Notes: generated by a model from the sequence alone, not told the origin. A DNA stretch of 64,000 nt from Malikia spinosa (GCF_002980625.1 NZ_PVLR01000007.1:124001-188000); one strand, 5' to 3'; shown: positions 21,513 to 33,189, numbered from the stretch's first letter. Program-made: numbers and translations.

Positions 21513-22637
21513 ATGAAGAGCGAAAAACATTACGACCTGGTGGTGGTCGGCGCTGGCGTGATCGGCCTGGCCACCGCCTATGCGGCGCGCCAGCGCGGGC
21601 TCAGCGTGGCGGTGCTGGAGCGCAATGCCCAGTGCGTCGGCGCCTCGGTGCGCAATTTCGGTTTCGTCACGGTGACCGGCCAGCGCCGCGGCGAGCATTG
21701 GCGCCGCGCCATGCGCACGCGCGACATCTGGCAGCAGGTGGCGCCGCAAGCCGGCATCGACGTGGTGCACCAGGGCCTTTACCTGCTGGCGCAGCGCCCC
21801 GAGGCCCTCGATCTGCTCGAGGCCTTCATGCAGACCGAGATGGGGCAGGGCTGTCGGCTGCTGAGCCGGTCCGAGGCCGCCCATGAGCTGCCGCAGTTGC
21901 AGGACGGCGTCGGCGTCCTGCACAGTCCGCACGAGCGCCGGGTCGAGTCACGCGACGCGATTCCGCTGTTGAGCCGCTGGCTGCAACAGTCGCTCGGCGT
22001 GGATTTCTACTGGAACACCCCGGTCCAGCAGATCGAACTGCCGCGCATCCACACCAGTCAAGGCCTGTTTCATGCCGAGCATTGTGTGGTCTGCCCCGGC
22101 CATGACCTCAACACCCTCTATCCGGAACTGATCGCCCAGGCCGGCATCACCCTGTGCACGCTGCAGATGATGCGGGTGCGTCCGGCCCAGCCACTGCAGC
22201 TGCCCGGTTCGGTGATGTCGGACCTGAGCCTGGTGCGCTACGAGGGCTATGCCGATCTGCCGGAAGCGGCGCCCTTGCGTGCCAGACTGCAGGCCGAACA
22301 GGCCGAGCATCTGAAATGGGGCATCCACCTGATCGCCGTCCAATCGGCCGACGGCTCGCTGGTGGTCGGCGACAGCCATGTCTACGGCCAGGCCGAAGCC
22401 CCGTTTGCCCGCGACGACATTGACGCGCTGATCCAGGATGAACTCCAGCGCGTGCTCAAGCTGCCGGGCGCCAGCGTCGAGCAGCGCTGGACCGGTACCT
22501 ATGCCTCGGCCTCCGATGTGGTCTACAAGGCGCAGCCGGCACCGGGCGTGGCGGTCGGCATCGTGACCGGCGGCACCGGAGCCTCGACCTCGTTTGCCTT
22601 TGCCGAGGAGCTGGTCGCGCTCGCCCTGGGCGATTGA
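21513..22637 (+). CDS. FAD-dependent oxidoreductase of phosphonate loci (TIGR03364 type)
   Basis: 374 residues. A DAO/glycine-oxidase-like flavoprotein: FAD motif GAGVIGLATAYAARQRGLSV at the start, VRNFGFVTVTGQ, and IVTGGTGASTSFAFAEEL at the end. It fits the family once labelled HpnW_proposed because it accompanies phosphonatase-like enzymes and phosphonate transporters. Since phnX is just upstream and phnW is absent, I infer that it converts an aminoethylphosphonate (possibly N-methylated) to phosphonoacetaldehyde by oxidative deamination. Last gene of the operon; the convergent glyoxalase gene begins 4 bases on. Confidence 0.8.
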   Translation: MKSEKHYDLVVVGAGVIGLATAYAARQRGLSVAVLERNAQCVGASVRNFGFVTVTGQRRGEHWRRAMRTRDIWQQVAPQAGIDVVHQGLYLLAQRPEALDLLEAFMQTEMGQGCRLLSRSEAAHELPQLQDGVGVLHSPHERRVESRDAIPLLSRWLQQSLGVDFYWNTPVQQIELPRIHTSQGLFHAEHCVVCPGHDLNTLYPELIAQAGITLCTLQMMRVRPAQPLQLPGSVMSDLSLVRYEGYADLPEAAPLRARLQAEQAEHLKWGIHLIAVQSADGSLVVGDSHVYGQAEAPFARDDIDALIQDELQRVLKLPGASVEQRWTGTYASASDVVYKAQPAPGVAVGIVTGGTGASTSFAFAEELVALALGD

Positions 22638-22641
22638 GGCT

Positions 22642-23061
22642 TCAGCGCAGGCCGACGCCGGCCTGGTCTTCGGCGCGCTGGATCAATTCGATCTTGTAGC
22701 CGTCCGGGTCGGTCACGAAGGCGATCACGGTGCTGCCGCCCTTGACCGGGCCGGCCTCGCGCGTGACCTGGCCACCGGCGGCCTTGATCGCCGCGCAGGC
22801 CGCGTAGGCATCGGGCACGCCGATCGCGATATGGCCGTAGGCCGTGCCCATGTCGTACTGATCAGTGTCCCAGTTGAAGGTCAGTTCGAGCTCGGCCTGG
22901 GCCGGATTGCCGCCTTCATAGCCCAGGAAGGCCAGCGAATAGCGGTACTCGGGGTTCTCGGAGCGGCGCAGCAGGCTCATGCCCAGCACCTGGGTGTAGA
23001 AGGCGATCGAGCGCTCGAGGTGGCCGACGCGCAGCATGGTATGCAGGATTTTCATGCTCAT
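22642..23061 (-). CDS. gloA: Lactoylglutathione lyase (glyoxalase I)
   Basis: 139 residues. Isomerises the methylglyoxal-glutathione hemithioacetal to S-lactoylglutathione. All four metal ligands of the E. coli-type enzyme are present: His7 (ILHTMLRVG), Glu59 (AELELTFNW), His77 (TAYGHIAIG) and Glu125 (GYKIELIQ). The [16 protein letters not shown] signature is intact. It converges with the phosphonate operon and is not functionally linked to it. Confidence 0.96.
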   Translation of the reverse strand: MSMKILHTMLRVGHLERSIAFYTQVLGMSLLRRSENPEYRYSLAFLGYEGGNPAQAELELTFNWDTDQYDMGTAYGHIAIGVPDAYAACAAIKAAGGQVTREAGPVKGGSTVIAFVTDPDGYKIELIQRAEDQAGVGLR

Positions 23062-23127
23062 GATTGTGCGATATCAGCTGGCCAGCCCCGCCGCTACGCC
23101 AAAAATTCCCTGCGCGCCTGCCGGACT

Positions 23128-24485
23128 TCAGACCTGCCCGCCAGCGGGCCACTTGACCCGCACCGTCAGGCCGCCGCCCGGGGTGTCGAGCAGGCTCAAG
23201 CTGGCGTGATGCTGTTCGACGATCTGGCGCACGATCGCCATGCCGAGCCCGCTGCCCGTGGTGTCGGCCGGGCGCAGGCGCACGAAGCGCTGCAGCACCC
23301 GGGTCTTGTCGGCCTCGGCGATGCCGGGGCCGTCGTCGGCCACCTCGAGCACCGTGCGGCCGGCTTGCCTGCGCAGCCGGACATCGATGCGTGCGCCCCT
23401 GGGGCAGTAGCGCAGCGCGTTGTCGATCAGGTTGTCGACCAGCACGCGCAGCTGCTGCGGGTCGCCCTGGACCTCGAGCGGGCCCTCGGACTCCAGCCCG
23501 AGGTCGATGTCCTTTTGTTCGGCCTGCGCCAGGAAGGCCAGCACGCGCTCGCGCGCCAGCCGTTCGAGTGCGACCGGCTGCAGCTCGAGCGGGCGCGCGT
23601 CGGGCTCGAGCCGGGCCATCTGCAGCAATTGCGCGACCAGGTGCACCGCGCGCTCGATGCCGGCCTCCAGGTCGTCGAGCGACACCGGCTGGCCCGTGGC
23701 CTGTGCCTGCTGTGCCAGCTGGACCTGCAGCTTGATCGCGGCCAGCGGCGTGTTGAGCTCGTGCGCGACATCGGCCAGGAAGGCGCGCTGCGTTGCCAGC
23801 AGCCGGTCGACCTTGGCCAGCAGCTGGTTCAGTGTGTCGACCAGCGGCTGCACTTCGTCGGGCATCTCGTCCGGCGCCAGCGGGCTCAGCAGCGCGACAT
23901 CGCGCGTGCCGATCTCGTCGCGCAAGCGGCGCAGCGGCTGCAGCGCCCCGCTGACGGCCGCGCTGATCAGGAAGCCCAGCAGCAGCAGCAGCAGCGCCAG
24001 TGGCGCCAGCAGGCTGGGTACATATTCAAGGAAGGCGTGCCAGCGGCGCTCGGCCGGGTTGGCGACCTGGATCACGCGCTCGCGGTCGTGCAGCGTGTAG
24101 GTGCGCCAGTGCGTGCCGTCCCATTCGACCTGATGCAGGCCGGGCTCCTGCAGCGGCGGGCCGGTGTCGGTCAGCGAGGAATAGATCAGCCGGCCGTTGC
24201 TGGTCCAGATCTGGCTCACGAACTGGCCATCGTCCTGGGCCTGCTCCTGGCTGGGTTCGGCCGCGACCTGTTGATCGCTCGGCGCAGTCGGCTCCGGATC
24301 GGGCTGGTCGGTCAGCCAGTCCTGGGTGTCATGGCGCACGATCGAATAGGCGATCTGTTCGAGCCCGTAGTCACGCAGCGTGTTGAAGCCGCGCCAGGCC
24401 ATCTCGTAGGTCAGCGCGCTGGCCAGCAGGCTGCTCAGCAGCAGCGCGCCGATCAGCCAGACCAGCAGGCGCGAGTGGATCGAGT

Positions 24486-24489
<4 letters not shown>
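23128..24489 (-). CDS. QseC-like sensor histidine kinase
   Basis: 453 residues. Membrane helices at about 8-27 and 160-180 flank a periplasmic domain containing an acidic, Gln-rich stretch (PDPEPTAPSDQQVAAEPSQEQAQ). HAMP, then the phospho-His in FLADVAHELNTPLAAIKLQ, the N box LIDNALRYCP and G boxes DDGPGIAE and TGSGLGMAIV. It forms an operon with the response regulator encoded just before it; start and stop overlap by 4 bases. The signal is unknown. Resembles QseC/TctE-type kinases of Burkholderiales. Confidence 0.86.
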
Positions 24490-25163
<674 letters not shown>

Positions 25164-25197
25164 GGCATCGTCAACAGTAGATGCCTGGATTGTCGAT

Positions 25198-25229
25198 AAA
25201 AAGTGGAGCGCCTGGCCGGATGCGTCCAC
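25198..25229 (-). terminator. Terminator-like hairpin before the response regulator gene
   Basis: Read on the minus strand, GTGGACGC and GCG(C)TCCAC pair with one bulge around a 10-base loop and are followed by five T residues. It lies 29 bases after the small peptide frame and 34 bases before the regulator ATG, so it could end the peptide transcript or attenuate the operon. Confidence 0.55.
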
Positions 25230-25258
25230 CTACAGGGCCCGAAAACCCTGCAAGATCT

Positions 25259-25336
25259 TCAGGCAGCGGCCTGGGTCTGGACCGGACGGACGGTGACGGC
25301 AGCGGCGGTCAGGATGGCGAACAGGGACTTTTTCAT
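25259..25336 (-). CDS. Possible 25-residue secreted peptide
   Basis: A short frame with an excellent ribosome site (CTAGGAG, 7 bases before the ATG). The peptide begins MKKSLFAILTAAAVTV and ends VQTQAAA, which looks like a complete signal peptide with almost nothing after the cleavage site. It may be a regulatory leader peptide, a tiny membrane peptide, or the remnant of a longer periplasmic protein. A hairpin with a T-run follows it, ahead of the two-component genes. I know of no named family. Confidence 0.45.
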   Translation of the reverse strand: MKKSLFAILTAAAVTVRPVQTQAAA

Positions 25337-25411
25337 CTCGGACTCCTAGTGTCTGGGGGGGCAGTGGCTGGGTCATCCCAGTCACCATGTAGGCAATTCT
25401 GCGCGGCCAGA

Positions 25412-25428
25412 CTTAGGGAAAACTTATG
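25412..25428 (+). promoter_or_regulatory. Direct-repeat box of PmrA/QseB type
   Basis: CTTAGG-GAAAA-CTTATG: two CTTA half-sites with an 11-base period, like the PmrA/QseB box. A minus-10-like TAATTT starts 5 bases after it, and the L,D-transpeptidase ATG is about 57 bases downstream. The neighbouring QseB-like regulator is the obvious candidate to bind it. Confidence 0.45.
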
Positions 25429-25484
25429 GCGAATAATTTGTGGTGAACTGTCCGAGAATCACTGCAAAGCGGGAGTCACCAGAC

Positions 25485-27215
25485 ATGAATGAATCCGAGT
25501 TCAGAACCCTGTCCGCTGCTGTACCGGCCGCCGGCGCAGCTGACGAGCATTGCCCCGTCAGGCGTCGCCTGCTGCTGGCGGCCCTGGCTGCTGCGGTGGC
25601 CGGTCCGCTGCAGGCGTTGGAAACGACGGCTACAGTGCAAGCCGTTACCGTCAGCTACGGCCGGCTCTGGCTCGACGAGTCCGGCCGGGTTCTGCCGCAG
25701 GCGCGCGCGGCATTGTCCTTGTTGGCTGATGCTGCCAGCCATGGCCTGGAGCCGCAGGATTACGACGCTGCCGGCCTGGCGCTGGTCTTTGCCCGCCCGT
25801 TCCCGTCGCCGCGCGAGGCCGACGCGGCGGACCAGGCGCTGACGCGCGCCTTCGAGCGCTACCTGTCCGAGCTGCACCGGGGCCGGGTCGATCCGGCCTC
25901 CTTGCGCCATGACTTCCAGGTGGCTCGATCCGACCCCTTCGATCCGGCCCAGGCCTTGCGCCTGGCCCTGGAGCGGCAGGACCCGGCTGCGGCGGTGGCC
26001 GCGGCCGTGCCGCAGCTGCCGCTCTACGGCCGCCTGCGGCTGGCGCTTGCGCGCTACCGCCAGCTGGCCGGCCACCCGGCCTGGGCCAGCCCGCTGCCGC
26101 CCTTGCCGCGCGCGCCCAAGAGCCGCTCGGCCAAGCTCGAGCCCGGCCAGTCCTGGGCCGGGCTGGATCTGCTGGCGCAGCGGCTGCGGGTGCTGGGGGA
26201 TCTCGCCCCGGCGGCGGCGGTATCTGCTCAGGCCGCAGCGGCGCCCACCGTCCAGACGGCGGCGTTGCTGCCAGGCGCGCTGGCTCCGGCGGCGAACGAG
26301 CTGCCGCGCTACCAGGGTGATCTGGTCGAGGCGGTGCGCCGCTTCCAGCTCCGCCATGGCCTTGAGGCCGACGGCGTGATCGGCAGCACCACCTGGACCC
26401 AGCTCGGGATCGAGCCGGCCGCGCGCGTGCACCAGATCGAGCTTGCGCTCGAGCGCCTGCGCTGGACGCCTTTCCTGCAGTCGCGCCGCATGGTGGTGGT
26501 CAATCTGCCTGAATTCGTGCTGCGCGCCTACGAGGTCGCCGACGATGGCCGCGTTCAGCTCGCGCTCGAGTCCCGGGTGGTGGTCGGCCGCGCGCTCGAC
26601 ACCCGCACGCCGCTGTTCGACGAGGACATGCGTTTCATCGAGTTCAGCCCGTACTGGAACATCCCGCCCTCGATTGCCCGCAGCGAGACCGTGCCCAAGC
26701 TGAGGCGCGATCCGGGCTACTTCGATCGCATGGGCTTCGAGTTCGTCGGCGCTGATGGCAGCGTCCAGCGCGGCCTGTCGTCGGCCCATCTCGATGCCGT
26801 GCTGGCCGGCAGGATGCGGATTCGCCAGCGCCCCGGCGAGCACAACGCGCTGGGCGACATCAAGTTCGTCTTCCCGAATGCGGACAACATCTATCTGCAC
26901 CACACGCCCGCGGTCGATCTGTTCGGGCGCGCGCGGCGCGACTACAGCCATGGCTGCATCCGGGTCGAGAAACCGGTCGAGCTGGCTGAATTCGTGCTGC
27001 AGGGCATGCCGGGCTGGGACCGGGCCCGGATCGAGGCGGCAATGGCGCAGGGCAAGTCGAACACGCTCAAGCTGGCCGAACCGGTGCCGGTGCTGCTGAG
27101 CTACGGAACTACTCTGGTCAAGGGCGATCAAATCTTCTTTTTCAACGACATTTACGGCCATGACCGCGTGCTGACGCAAGCCTTGCAGCAGCGGTCGCGT
27201 AGCCGTGCCAAATGA
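25485..27215 (+). CDS. L,D-transpeptidase, YcbB/LdtD-like, with peptidoglycan-binding domain
   Basis: 576 residues from the ATG at 25485. A short N-terminal part with Arg residues and a hydrophobic run (VRRRLLLAALAAAVAGPLQA) is the export signal. Then an LdtD-type scaffold domain (residues 40-170), a peptidoglycan-binding domain (about 280-310; AVRRFQLRHGLEADGVIGSTTW region) and the YkuD catalytic domain with Cys491 in YSHGCIRVEKP and the His in YLHHTP. It makes 3-3 crosslinks in peptidoglycan in the periplasm. The following DUF882 gene overlaps or directly follows, so the two are likely co-transcribed, as in many proteobacteria (ycbB-ycbK). Confidence 0.9.
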   Translation: MNESEFRTLSAAVPAAGAADEHCPVRRRLLLAALAAAVAGPLQALETTATVQAVTVSYGRLWLDESGRVLPQARAALSLLADAASHGLEPQDYDAAGLALVFARPFPSPREADAADQALTRAFERYLSELHRGRVDPASLRHDFQVARSDPFDPAQALRLALERQDPAAAVAAAVPQLPLYGRLRLALARYRQLAGHPAWASPLPPLPRAPKSRSAKLEPGQSWAGLDLLAQRLRVLGDLAPAAAVSAQAAAAPTVQTAALLPGALAPAANELPRYQGDLVEAVRRFQLRHGLEADGVIGSTTWTQLGIEPAARVHQIELALERLRWTPFLQSRRMVVVNLPEFVLRAYEVADDGRVQLALESRVVVGRALDTRTPLFDEDMRFIEFSPYWNIPPSIARSETVPKLRRDPGYFDRMGFEFVGADGSVQRGLSSAHLDAVLAGRMRIRQRPGEHNALGDIKFVFPNADNIYLHHTPAVDLFGRARRDYSHGCIRVEKPVELAEFVLQGMPGWDRARIEAAMAQGKSNTLKLAEPVPVLLSYGTTLVKGDQIFFFNDIYGHDRVLTQALQQRSRSRAK

Positions 27216-27225
27216 GCCGCCCTAC

Positions 27226-27774
27226 ATGACCCCACCACAGACTCCCGCCCGCCGCCGTTTCCTGTTCCAGGGCGCCAGCCTGCTCACCGCCACAACATTG
27301 CCTGCCTGGGCGCATGCCAGTACCGCTGGCGGTCGCCAGCTCGACCTGCGCCACACCCATACGCAGGAGCGGCTGGACCTGGTCTATGCGGTCGGCGGCG
27401 ACTACCTCGATCCCTCGCTGAGCCGGCTCAACCGTTTCCTGCGCGACCATTACACCGGCGAGGTCGGTTCGATGGACCCCTTGCTGTTTGATCAGCTGCA
27501 CCAGGTGCGCACGCTGCTCGGCGCGCGCATGCCCTACGAGGTGATTTCAGGCTACCGCTGTCCCGAGACCAATGGTCGGCTGCGCCAGAAGGGCAGCGGT
27601 GGCGTGGCCAAGAAGAGCCTGCACATGGAAGGGCGCGCGATCGACGTCCGCCTGCCCGGCGTGCCGCTGGCCGAGTTGCGCGATGCCGCGCTGTCGCTGC
27701 AGGCCGGCGGCGTCGGCTTCTACCCGGAGTCGCAGTTCGTCCACATCGACACCGGGCGCGTGCGTCGCTGGTGA
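27226..27774 (+). CDS. DUF882/YcbK-family Tat-exported peptidase M15-like protein
   Basis: 182 residues from the ATG at 27226; a GTG at 27205 overlapping the previous gene is possible. An N-terminal Tat-like signal (ARRRFLFQGASLLTATTLPAWAHA) precedes a small M15-like domain. The zinc-site pattern is complete: SGYRCPETN, SLHMEGRAIDVRL and FVHIDTGRVRRW. The likely substrate is peptidoglycan, matching its transpeptidase neighbour. Function in the family is inferred, not proven. Confidence 0.88.
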   Translation: MTPPQTPARRRFLFQGASLLTATTLPAWAHASTAGGRQLDLRHTHTQERLDLVYAVGGDYLDPSLSRLNRFLRDHYTGEVGSMDPLLFDQLHQVRTLLGARMPYEVISGYRCPETNGRLRQKGSGGVAKKSLHMEGRAIDVRLPGVPLAELRDAALSLQAGGVGFYPESQFVHIDTGRVRRW

Positions 27775-27855
27775 ATCCATGCTGGGGCGCCGTGGGCGCG
27801 TCGTAGCCCGCGGGCTGCACCCCCTTATGCCCCTATGCCGCCCGCCAATGAAAAA

Positions 27856-27888
27856 AACGGCGTGGACCCCAAAAGGTCCACGCCGTTT
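27856..27888. terminator. Bidirectional terminator between DUF882 gene and rhlE
   Basis: AACGGCGTGGACC pairs perfectly with GGTCCACGCCGTT (13 bp) around a CCAAAA loop, with A residues before and T residues after. It serves both convergent genes. Confidence 0.93.
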
Positions 27889-27911
27889 CACTTATCGCTT
27901 GGCGCTAAGGC

Positions 27912-29702
27912 TTACTTGATACGGCCGTAGCTGGTGCGCAGCGGGTCGATGCCACCGCCACCACCACCCTGGCGGCCCGGGCCGCCATTGCCCGGACGAC
28001 CGGCGCCACCACCCGGACGACCACCGCGGCCACGGCCGCGCTCGCCGAGCGCATCGATGCCGGTGCGCAGCGGATCGGGCTGACGCGCGGCGCCGCCCAT
28101 GCCGCCTTGAGCGCCCTGGCCCTGGCCCGGACCGCCACGACGGCCTTCGGCGCCGCCACGGAATTCGCCGCGCGCGTCAGCGCTGCGGCCTTCGCCGCGC
28201 GGTGCACCCGGACGGGCACCTTCCTGGCGCGGACGGTTGCGGCCCTGACCCTGGCCCTGGCCCTGGCCTTGGCCCTGACCGAATCCGCCGGCGGCGCCCT
28301 GGCCACCCGGACCACGACGGCGCTGACCGTCCTGGCGCGGCGGCTGGCTGTCGCTGCCGACATCGCCATCGGCGCGTGCGGCGCGCGGCTTGCTGGCGCG
28401 CGGTGCCTTTTCCGGGCTCTTCTTGTCGCGGATGCGTTCCATCATCTCCGAGCGCGCGGCCTTGGCGGCCGCGGCCATGACCTCGCGGCTCGGCGGCTTG
28501 CCGGCACCACCCCAGATGGTCTGGCGACCCATGGCGATCGGCTCGGCCTGCTCGCCCGGCTCCGGCATGAACTCGTCGAAGATCTCGACCGGGATCTGCT
28601 GCTTGGTGAACTTCTCGATCGCCATCATGAAGCCTTCTTCGTCCAGGCTCACCAGGCTGACCGCTTCGCCCATGGCGCCCGCGCGACCGGTACGGCCGAT
28701 GCGGTGCACATAGTCTTCGCAGACGTTGGGGATCTCGTAGTTCACGACATGCGGCAGCTCGTCGATGTCGATGCCGCGTGCGGCGATGTCGGTCGCCACC
28801 AGGGCGCGCAGCTCGCCGGTCTTGAAGCCGGCCAGCGCCTGGGTGCGCGCGGTCTGGCTCTTGTTGCCGTGCAGCGCCATGGCGCTGATGTTGTTCTTGT
28901 TCAGGAAGTCGGCGACATTGTTGGCGCCGAACTTGGTGCGCGTGAACACCAGCACCTGGCTCCAGTTGTGCTGGTTGATGATGTGCGCCAGCAGCGCCTT
29001 CTTCTTGCCGCGGCCGACCGGGTGGATGGTCTGCTTGATGCGCTGCACCGTGGTGTTGGGCGGCGTGACCTGGATGCTCTTGGGGCTGTTGAGCAGGCCG
29101 TTGGCCAGTTCGCGGATCTCGTCGCTGAAAGTGGCCGAGAACAGCAGGCTCTGCTTGTTCTTGGGCACCAGCCTCAGCACCTTCTTGACGTCATGGATGA
29201 AGCCCATGTCGAGCATGCGGTCGGCTTCGTCGAGCACCAGGATCTCGACCTGGGACAGGTCGATATGGCCCTGGTCGATCAGGTCGAGCAGGCGGCCCGG
29301 AGTCGCGACCAGGATGTCCACGCCTTTTTGCAGCGCGTTGATCTGCGGGTTCATGCCGACGCCGCCGAAGATCACGGCCGACTTGAGCTTGAGGTGCTTG
29401 CCGTAGCTCTTGACCGATTCCTCGACCTGGGCCGCGAGTTCGCGCGTCGGTGCCAGCACCAGGGCGCGCACCGGACGGGCCTTGCCCTTGACGGCTTCCG
29501 GCGCGTTTTCCTGCAGGCGGTGCAGCATCGGCAGCGTGAAGGCCGCGGTCTTGCCGGTGCCGGTCTGGGCGCCAGCGAGCAGGTCGTGGCCTGCGAGCAC
29601 GGCAGGGATGGCCTCGGCCTGGATCGGGGTCGGGTGTTCGTAGCCCTGCTCGCGCACGGCTTCGAGGATGGCCGGGGCCAGCTTCAGTTCTTCAAATGTC
29701 AT
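27912..29702 (-). CDS. rhlE: DEAD-box RNA helicase, RhlE type
   Basis: 596 residues from the ATG at 29702 ([13 protein letters not shown]), the usual RhlE start; an ATG at 29738 would add 12 residues. The helicase core spans residues 1-370: Q-motif ([10 protein letters not shown]), [25 protein letters not shown] and [10 protein letters not shown]. The remaining 200 residues are a disordered tail rich in Gly, Arg, Gln and Pro, with a GQ repeat. RhlE proteins remodel rRNA and mRNA and support cold growth and ribosome assembly. Convergent with the DUF882 gene, divergent from ettA. Confidence 0.93.
   Translation of the reverse strand: MTFEELKLAPAILEAVREQGYEHPTPIQAEAIPAVLAGHDLLAGAQTGTGKTAAFTLPMLHRLQENAPEAVKGKARPVRALVLAPTRELAAQVEESVKSYGKHLKLKSAVIFGGVGMNPQINALQKGVDILVATPGRLLDLIDQGHIDLSQVEILVLDEADRMLDMGFIHDVKKVLRLVPKNKQSLLFSATFSDEIRELANGLLNSPKSIQVTPPNTTVQRIKQTIHPVGRGKKKALLAHIINQHNWSQVLVFTRTKFGANNVADFLNKNNISAMALHGNKSQTARTQALAGFKTGELRALVATDIAARGIDIDELPHVVNYEIPNVCEDYVHRIGRTGRAGAMGEAVSLVSLDEEGFMMAIEKFTKQQIPVEIFDEFMPEPGEQAEPIAMGRQTIWGGAGKPPSREVMAAAAKAARSEMMERIRDKKSPEKAPRASKPRAARADGDVGSDSQPPRQDGQRRRGPGGQGAAGGFGQGQGQGQGQGQGRNRPRQEGARPGAPRGEGRSADARGEFRGGAEGRRGGPGQGQGAQGGMGGAARQPDPLRTGIDALGERGRGRGGRPGGGAGRPGNGGPGRQGGGGGGIDPLRTSYGRIK
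28241..28280. repeat. Short tandem repeat (CTGGCC)n inside rhlE
   Basis: About six near-perfect 6-base units encode alternating Gly-Gln in the disordered tail of the helicase. Such a run can change length by slippage without breaking the frame. Confidence 0.7.
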
Positions 29703-29970
29703 GTTGTTGGGGGCGCAAGTCCGTTGCGCTTGGGACATCGGCCATTCCAGCGCCCGGTTTGATGCGGGCGACCGGCCAGTCTAGCGGGCTGATGCGAATC
29801 GAAGGCGGGCTCCGTAGCCGACCGGACAGGTCGGGCGGTAAGCCCCAGCAGGGCGCTGGCGTGGCACTGACTGCAGGTGCACACGCTGACATTGTCGCAT
29901 AAAGGGATAATGTGGTGTTGCACGCAAGTGGCTTTGCGTTTTTGCCGATTTATCACCTACTACCTTCTCC

Positions 29971-31635
<1,665 letters not shown>

Positions 31636-31663
31636 TCTGCCACCGATCCCGGTTCCATGAATG

Positions 31664-31709
31664 GATGCCGCCGCGCCAGGGCCCGATCAGGCCCGGGTGC
31701 GGCGGCATC
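31664..31709 (+). other. Strong hairpin between ettA and DUF1415 gene
   Basis: GATGCCGCCGC pairs perfectly with GCGGCGGCATC (11 bp), and GGGCC/GGCCC can pair inside. There is no T-run; the DUF1415 ATG is 18 bases downstream. It could be a weak terminator of ettA or a structure that controls translation of the next gene. Confidence 0.5.
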
Positions 31710-31726
31710 GTCACGAAAGCTATTCC

Positions 31727-32290
31727 ATGTCCACCATTCCCCAGGCCCCGAGCGACGAGCAGGTGCAAGCCGACATGCGGCGCTGGATCGAGCAGGCCGT
31801 CATCGGCCTGAACCTCTGTCCGTTCGCCAAGTCGGTCTATGTCAAGGACCAGGTCCGCATCGTGGTCAGCCACGCGCGCAACATCGACGCCTTGCTCGAT
31901 GACCTCGACCGCGAGCTCGAGCTGCTCAAGACCACGCCGGCCGAGCAGGTCGACACCACGCTGCTGGTGCACCCGACGCTGTTCCCCGACTTCTTCGTCT
32001 TCAACGATTTCCTCAACGTGGTCGACGAGGTGCTCGAAGAGCATGAGCTCGAGGGCATCATCCAGGTCGCGCCGTTCCACCCGGCGTTCCAGTTCGAGGA
32101 CACCGAGCTCGATGACGCCGACAACCTGACCAACCGCGCCCCCTACGCCACGCTGCACCTGTTGCGCGAGGACAGTATCGACCGCGCCGTCGAGTCGGGC
32201 GACAGTGCCGAGGACATCGTCGAGCGCAACCTCAAGACCGTGCGCGCGCTCGGGCTCGAGGGCTGGAAGCGCCTGCTCTCGGGGCAATGA
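31727..32290 (+). CDS. DUF1415 family protein
   Basis: 187 residues from the ATG at 31727. The family is recognised by the N-terminal WIEQAVIGLNLCPFAKSV motif and by TTLLVHPTLFPDFFVFNDFLN and FEDTELDDADNLTNRAPYATLHLLRE. It is common in gammaproteobacteria and betaproteobacteria; no function is established. No signal peptide; cytoplasmic. It may be co-transcribed with ettA, 91 bases upstream, if the hairpin between them does not terminate. Confidence 0.85.
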   Translation: MSTIPQAPSDEQVQADMRRWIEQAVIGLNLCPFAKSVYVKDQVRIVVSHARNIDALLDDLDRELELLKTTPAEQVDTTLLVHPTLFPDFFVFNDFLNVVDEVLEEHELEGIIQVAPFHPAFQFEDTELDDADNLTNRAPYATLHLLREDSIDRAVESGDSAEDIVERNLKTVRALGLEGWKRLLSGQ

Positions 32291-32472
32291 TCCGGGGCTC
32301 ACGCGCTGCCAGCGGCCTGGCTTTGCACAGTCCTGGTGAAAAAATGCGCTTCAATTAGTCATTTGGGGACGTATTTTCTTGTAGCTGCAGGAATATTTAA
32401 TAAAATAGCTAAATAAGCTTCCTGTAGTGCTCACCTAGCTGAGTCTTGTCCTGTCGATTTGCGAGCTCCACC

Positions 32473-33189
32473 ATGTCCAACACCGAGATGTCCTCGTCCA
32501 ACTACTACACCACGCTGGAGGTGGCCAAGATCCTGGGCATGGCGGTGCGATCCGTTCAGCTGATGGTTGATCGCGGCGACCTGCAAGCCTGGAAGACCCC
32601 GGGCGGCCACCGTCGCATCACGCGCGAGTCGCTCGAACGCTGGATCCAGGGCAGCCGCGCCGGTGTCACTGGCGTGGCCAGCTTCACTGGACACACCGGC
32701 GAGATCCGTGGCCCGGGCCGTCGCCGCGCCATCGTGCATGTGCCGCGCGTGCTGCTGATCGAGGACTCCTCGCATTTCCAGAATCTGGTCACGATGCTGG
32801 TCAAGCAGAAGTTTCCGGCGGTTGATCTGCATGTGGCCAACGATGGCATTTCCGGTCTGGTTTCCTTCGGCCACCTGCAGCCGGACCTGATCATCGTCGA
32901 CATCCTGCTGCCGGGCATCGATGGCGCGACCATGATCACGGGTCTGCGCCGCCACGCGCTGTTTGGCAACTGCAAGCTGATCGTGCTGACCTCGCTCGAC
33001 GAGGACCAGCGCGCGCCCTATGCCTTCGCGCTGCAGGGGGCCGACGTGGTGCACAAGCCCAAGCTGGTCAGCGAGCTGCCGGCGCTGATCGACAAGGCGC
33101 TGGGCCATCTGTTTGCGCCTGCGGTGTCTGCCGATGAGGGCGCTGATGAAGCGCTCGCGGCTGATGTAGAAGCCGCCGAAGCCGAATGA
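32473..33189 (+). CDS. Excisionase-type HTH fused to a receiver domain
   Basis: 238 residues. Residues 10-60 form a MerR/excisionase-type helix-turn-helix (YYTTLEVAKILGMAVRSVQ, WKTPGGHRRITRESLERW). After a Gly/Arg linker comes a response-regulator receiver (residues 91-210) with acidic pair ED, phospho-Asp143 in LIIVDILLPGIDG and Lys in VVHKPKLVSEL. The tail is acidic. The order, DNA-binding domain first, is opposite to OmpR/NarL regulators. The Hpt gene overlaps its end (ATGA), so a phosphorelay with an external hybrid kinase is likely. No kinase is adjacent. Confidence 0.88.
   Translation: MSNTEMSSSNYYTTLEVAKILGMAVRSVQLMVDRGDLQAWKTPGGHRRITRESLERWIQGSRAGVTGVASFTGHTGEIRGPGRRRAIVHVPRVLLIEDSSHFQNLVTMLVKQKFPAVDLHVANDGISGLVSFGHLQPDLIIVDILLPGIDGATMITGLRRHALFGNCKLIVLTSLDEDQRAPYAFALQGADVVHKPKLVSELPALIDKALGHLFAPAVSADEGADEALAADVEAAEAE

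Noticed and set aside
28241-28280. Repeat array that might be CRISPR or a minisatellite
   Set aside because: Six-base units in frame within the disordered tail of rhlE; no spacers.
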